A stretch of DNA of 6,793 nucleotides from Aquirhabdus sp. GTDB lineage: Bacteria > Pseudomonadota > Gammaproteobacteria > Pseudomonadales > Moraxellaceae. Position 1 is the first letter of the stretch; each line of letters begins with the position of its first letter. Of this stretch, positions 4,559-6,793 are shown one piece after another. The DNA lies in contig JASLJP010000052.1 of NCBI GenBank assembly GCA_030152425.1, forward strand, positions 1 to 6,793, in the 5' to 3' direction. The notes beneath the pieces are model-generated. The model was not told the origin of the DNA. It made no database searches and saw only the letters and a list, made by a program, of their open reading frames with translations. The position numbers and the translations under genes were made by a program.

Positions 4559-6100
4559 CTACCTCGCCCCGGACCAGAGGCGACAAGTATTGAAGGTTTC
4601 GATATCCGGCCAGACGCTGAGATCCATGCTCTGTACCTGTTTAAAGGCACGCGCGGTCTCGGCGCGGTTTTTGGCATTGCAAAAGAACAGCACGTTTTTA
4701 TTGGCGTTCTTGTTCGCCACTTGCTCGCCCGAGGTGACCGTACCATAGCCTTTATTTTCCGTGACCGGAGAGTTCGGGCTATTTGGGTCCAGCGAGTACG
4801 GCGCAGGCGGCGTCACATAAGTCCGCGTCGTGGTATAGACCGGCGCGCTGGTCGGCACATAGTTTGGATCGGTACGCGGATCATAGTTCGGGTCATAGGC
4901 CGGATCGCGGTTTGGATCGTAGCTGATGTTTGGATCAGCGCCTTGGTTATAGCCCTGATAGTAGCCCCCGCTGTAATTCGGGTCATAGCTCGGGTCACCG
5001 TTGATCACATCGGGTGGATAGTCTACCTGATCCGCCGGGAATCCTGAGTCGAGCATCTGCTGACGCACGCTGGCGTCATACAGCAGTTGCTGGCGCAGGT
5101 TGTCATCGTTGATCGCCAGTGAGGTCTCATAGTCCGACCACGACTGCTGGTAGGCCATACTGGTGATCAGCGCAAACCAGTACGGATCGACCGTACGATA
5201 GTCGGTACGCCAGCCATTGCCCCGCCAGTCATAGTCGGGGTGCCAGCCACGATGCCAGCGCACCGCATAGCGCGAGTGGCCGCCATCGGCATAGGGCATC
5301 CGGTAGCGGTTTTGCCATTTACGGTCGACCGCTGTGCGGATGCTATGGCCTTGGCTATCGCGTGACCAGCCTTCTATTGAGCGCACAGGGCGGCTATTGC
5401 CACTGCCGATATTTGGATTCCAGCCGGTGCGGGTGTCCTGCTGGTTTTGTTGCCAGCGCGGCACACTGCTGCGGCCGGGATTGATGATCTGTCCAGCCGT
5501 ACCTGCACCGACCATGCCCGCAGCGATACTGCCTGCGGCGCCCCGGTTGTCATTGCCACGGCGGTCATTGTTGTTCCAGCGGTCGCGTTGGCCACTGCCT
5601 TGGTAGCGCTCGGTGGCGGGTTGGTTGGTCGTTTGGGTGATCGTCGTGGTTTGGGTGGTTGACCCATTCCAGCGGCCACCGGTATCGGTATGGCGGTCTG
5701 GGCGGTTGTCATTGCTCAAGCCCCCTTGGCTAAAGGACGCGGCACTCTGCCCCCGACCTTGGCCATCATTGCCGCCCTGCCAGCTTCCCCCGCCCACCGG
5801 ACGGTTGGAGATCTGCGCTTGGCTCGGCTGGGTCGTGACCGTGACCACGCGCGCAGGCTGCTGGGTCGGCAGTGGCAGGGGCGGTGCAAAGGTCGGACGG
5901 GCGGCCATCGCTGCACCGATCTGGGCGCGGCTGGCGGCTGGCTGATTATTCACCGCTGGGCGGGGCTGCTCGGCACGCTGCTCGCTGCGTTGCTGCTGGC
6001 GTTGCCCGCGCGGACTATTGGGATCGTTATCATCGGCATAGGCCGTAGACAACATGGCCCCTGTGACCATGACCCCCAGTAAAAGTTGTATTGTTTTCAT
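4559..6100 (-). CDS. Secreted low-complexity protein with Asp-Pro repeats, unknown function
   Basis: The 513-residue product begins with a clear Sec signal peptide, MKTIQLLLGVMVTGAMLSTAYA, with cleavage likely after AYA at 22. The mature chain has several zones. Residues 23-187 are Gln/Asn/Arg/Pro/Gly-rich and probably disordered. A small glycine-zipper-like patch, GSIAAGMVGAGTAG, spans 190-203. An aromatic and Arg-rich zone (260-310) includes RWHRGWHPDYDWRGNGWR (281-298). A predicted helical stretch spans about 317-352. Asp-Pro repeats run 369-411, followed by a Thr/Pro stretch. A compact tail (470-513) carries the only two cysteines, C474 and C506. I moved the start from the GTG at 6148-6146 to the ATG at 6100-6098 because the signal peptide then starts the protein; a GGGA lies about 10 nt upstream. 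Exported proteins of this type are often envelope or matrix components, but I recognise no family. Confidence 0.82.
   Translation of the reverse strand: MKTIQLLLGVMVTGAMLSTAYADDNDPNSPRGQRQQQRSEQRAEQPRPAVNNQPAASRAQIGAAMAARPTFAPPLPLPTQQPARVVTVTTQPSQAQISNRPVGGGSWQGGNDGQGRGQSAASFSQGGLSNDNRPDRHTDTGGRWNGSTTQTTTITQTTNQPATERYQGSGQRDRWNNNDRRGNDNRGAAGSIAAGMVGAGTAGQIINPGRSSVPRWQQNQQDTRTGWNPNIGSGNSRPVRSIEGWSRDSQGHSIRTAVDRKWQNRYRMPYADGGHSRYAVRWHRGWHPDYDWRGNGWRTDYRTVDPYWFALITSMAYQQSWSDYETSLAINDDNLRQQLLYDASVRQQMLDSGFPADQVDYPPDVINGDPSYDPNYSGGYYQGYNQGADPNISYDPNRDPAYDPNYDPRTDPNYVPTSAPVYTTTRTYVTPPAPYSLDPNSPNSPVTENKGYGTVTSGEQVANKNANKNVLFFCNAKNRAETARAFKQVQSMDLSVWPDIETFNTCRLWSGAR
4859..4996 (-). repeat. Asp-Pro-x-(Tyr) repeat tract within the secreted protein
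   Basis: This encodes residues 369-414, where Asp-Pro occurs at 369, 373, 389, 395, 399, 403, 407 and 411, mostly as YDPN or DPNY. The spacing settles to exactly four residues (12 nt) from 395 to 411. In the DNA this appears on the plus strand as recurring GGATC or GGGTC cores 12 nt apart. Codons vary between copies, so the repeat is old or selected at protein level rather than a fresh duplication. Clustered Asp and Tyr could bind cations or polysaccharide; that is speculation. Confidence 0.8.
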
Positions 6101-6178
6101 TTTTATAACATCCCATGCTTTACATGCGTGATTCACATGCGGCTTCACATCTTGAGGAACATCTCTCCACGTTCTTTG

Positions 6179-6207
6179 AACATACCACTTTTTTTGAAAA
6201 ACTCCAT
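6179..6207 (-). promoter_or_regulatory. Candidate extended -10 promoter for the secreted-protein gene
   Basis: On the minus strand TGGTATGTT (6187-6179) matches an extended -10 (TGnTATnnT). The -35 position holds only a poor ATGGAG (6207-6202). Transcription would start near 6172, about 70 nt before the ATG at 6100. The dyad GTTC-AAA-GAAC (6181-6171) overlaps the -10 and the predicted start site and could bind a regulator. It overlaps the candidate uvrB terminator, so the two signals are compact or one of them is spurious. Confidence 0.35.
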
Positions 6208-6217
6208 GACAGCATGG
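6197..6217 (-). terminator. Weak intrinsic terminator after uvrB
   Basis: The minus strand reads CCATG-CTGT-CATGG followed by AG and five T residues: a perfect 5-bp stem with a 4-nt loop (6217-6204) and a short T tract (6201-6197), 65 nt past the uvrB stop. The layout is right for an intrinsic terminator, but the stem is short, so read-through is likely. Confidence 0.4.
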
Positions 6218-6284
6218 TAATACATCGTAAGTAATACCAATGCTGTAAGGGGTTTATGTAGCAGGGTTGGCACTCCGCCCCTTA
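6216..6284. repeat. Inverted repeats between uvrB and the secreted-protein gene
   Basis: Two dyads are visible. GGTAATAC and GTAATACC (6216-6238) pair at 7 of 8 positions across a 7-nt centre, a typical operator geometry. TAAGGGG (6246-6252) and CCCCTTA (6278-6284) are perfect 7-bp arms around a 25-nt loop; the right arm contains the uvrB stop codon on the minus strand. No T tract follows the second stem. Roles are unknown. The rest of the 181-bp gap (6101-6281) has no gene that I can support. Confidence 0.4.
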
Positions 6285-6793
6285 AGTGATGAGCAACTGC
6301 GCCTTTAACTGTTTCACCTCATCACGAATCCGCGCCGCCTGCTCAAACTGGAGCTGCTTGGCCGCCTCGTTCATGGCTTTTTCCAGCTTCTGAATATGCT
6401 TGGCCAGCAGTTTCGGATCGCGCAGGATATGCTCGTCCATGCCATCCGGCGTAGGCTTCAGCACGGTCATATCGTCCGGATCGTAGATCTCCTCACCGAC
6501 GCTAATGTCACGCGCGTTTTGCCGGATCGCGCTGCGCGGCGTGATATTGTGTTCTTTATTAAAGGCGATCTGGATATTGCGGCGGCGATCAGTCTCGTCG
6601 ATCGCGCGCTGCATCGACGGCGTGATGCGGTCGGCGTAGAGGATGGCTTTACCATTCAGATGCCGCGCCGCACGGCCGATGGTCTGGATCAGCGCCCGCT
6701 CCGAGCGCAGGAAGCCCTCTTTATCAGCGTCCAAGATCGCCACCAGCGACACCTCAGGCATGTCCAAGCCCTCGCGCAGCAGGTTAATGCCGA
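6282..6793 (-). CDS. uvrB: Excinuclease ABC subunit B (UvrB), C-terminal quarter
   Basis: UvrB is the damage-verifying helicase-like subunit of nucleotide excision repair. It is loaded by UvrA and then recruits UvrC for incision. The 169 residues in view begin inside helicase motif V (GINLLREGLDMPE, 1-13) and run through LVAILDADKEGFLRSERALI into motif VI (QTIGRAARH, 36-44), whose arginines contact ATP. Next comes the conserved stretch ADRITPSMQRAIDET (53-67). The C-terminal UVR domain (about 132-167; LEKAMNEAAKQLQFEQAARIRDEV) contacts UvrC. The sequence ends normally at a TAA (6284-6282). The full protein is about 670 residues, so roughly 500 N-terminal residues lie beyond 6793. All visible motifs are intact, so this is a functional gene cut by the window edge. 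Confidence 0.98.
   Translation of the reverse strand, partial: GINLLREGLDMPEVSLVAILDADKEGFLRSERALIQTIGRAARHLNGKAILYADRITPSMQRAIDETDRRRNIQIAFNKEHNITPRSAIRQNARDISVGEEIYDPDDMTVLKPTPDGMDEHILRDPKLLAKHIQKLEKAMNEAAKQLQFEQAARIRDEVKQLKAQLLIT

Noticed and set aside
4859..4996. CRISPR-like or tandem DNA repeat
   Set aside because: The 12-nt periodicity comes from coding for Asp-Pro-x-x units. There are no uniform repeats or spacers of CRISPR length.
5334..6082. Several plus-strand frames and an alternative minus-strand frame across the secreted-protein gene
   Set aside because: Low-complexity GC-rich coding sequence keeps all frames open. Only the minus-strand frame with the signal peptide has a sensible start and a zoned composition.
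6101..6281. SOS (LexA) box near uvrB
   Set aside because: No CTGT-N8-ACAG match in this gap. It is also downstream of uvrB, whose promoter lies outside the window.

Overview
The window is a GC-rich chromosomal stretch from a proteobacterium, most likely a gammaproteobacterium. This rests on the UvrB tail, a proteobacterial-type FemAB-like acyltransferase, a classic lipoprotein signal and short intergenic gaps. The genus cannot be fixed from the sequence alone. I see no transposase, integrase, phage gene, CRISPR array, tRNA or rRNA.

Layout from left to right. The 3'-truncated reading frame of a WrbA-like flavodoxin-family protein (minus, 1-522) sits behind a candidate promoter with a 16-bp palindrome in its spacer. 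Next comes a TM2-domain plus TPR-repeat membrane protein (minus, 657-1970). A 294-bp divergent gap (1971-2264) is unusually rich in perfect short hairpins and separates it from a small lipoprotein gene (plus, 2265-2714). That gene converges on a minus-strand block: a FemAB-like (PF04339-type) GNAT-fold protein (2774-3934), a four-helix membrane protein 16 bp upstream of it (3951-4457), and a large secreted low-complexity protein with Asp-Pro repeats (4559-6100). At the right edge is the C-terminal quarter of UvrB (6282-6793).

Most of the window is envelope-related: a lipoprotein, two multi-helix inner-membrane proteins, one exported protein and one predicted cell-wall or amino-acyl transferase. 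The membrane protein and the FemAB-like gene probably form one transcription unit. The secreted-protein gene may feed into it through a 101-bp gap that holds a hairpin. uvrB is a repair gene and probably an unrelated upstream neighbour, with a weak terminator-like hairpin after it.

The signals that known families do not explain are the hairpin-dense divergent gap, with a possible CsrA/RsmA-type site ahead of the TM2-TPR gene, and the secreted Asp-Pro-repeat protein, which I could not assign to a family. Two gene starts were moved inward from GTG codons to ATG codons, one on ribosome-binding-site evidence and one mainly on signal-peptide evidence.
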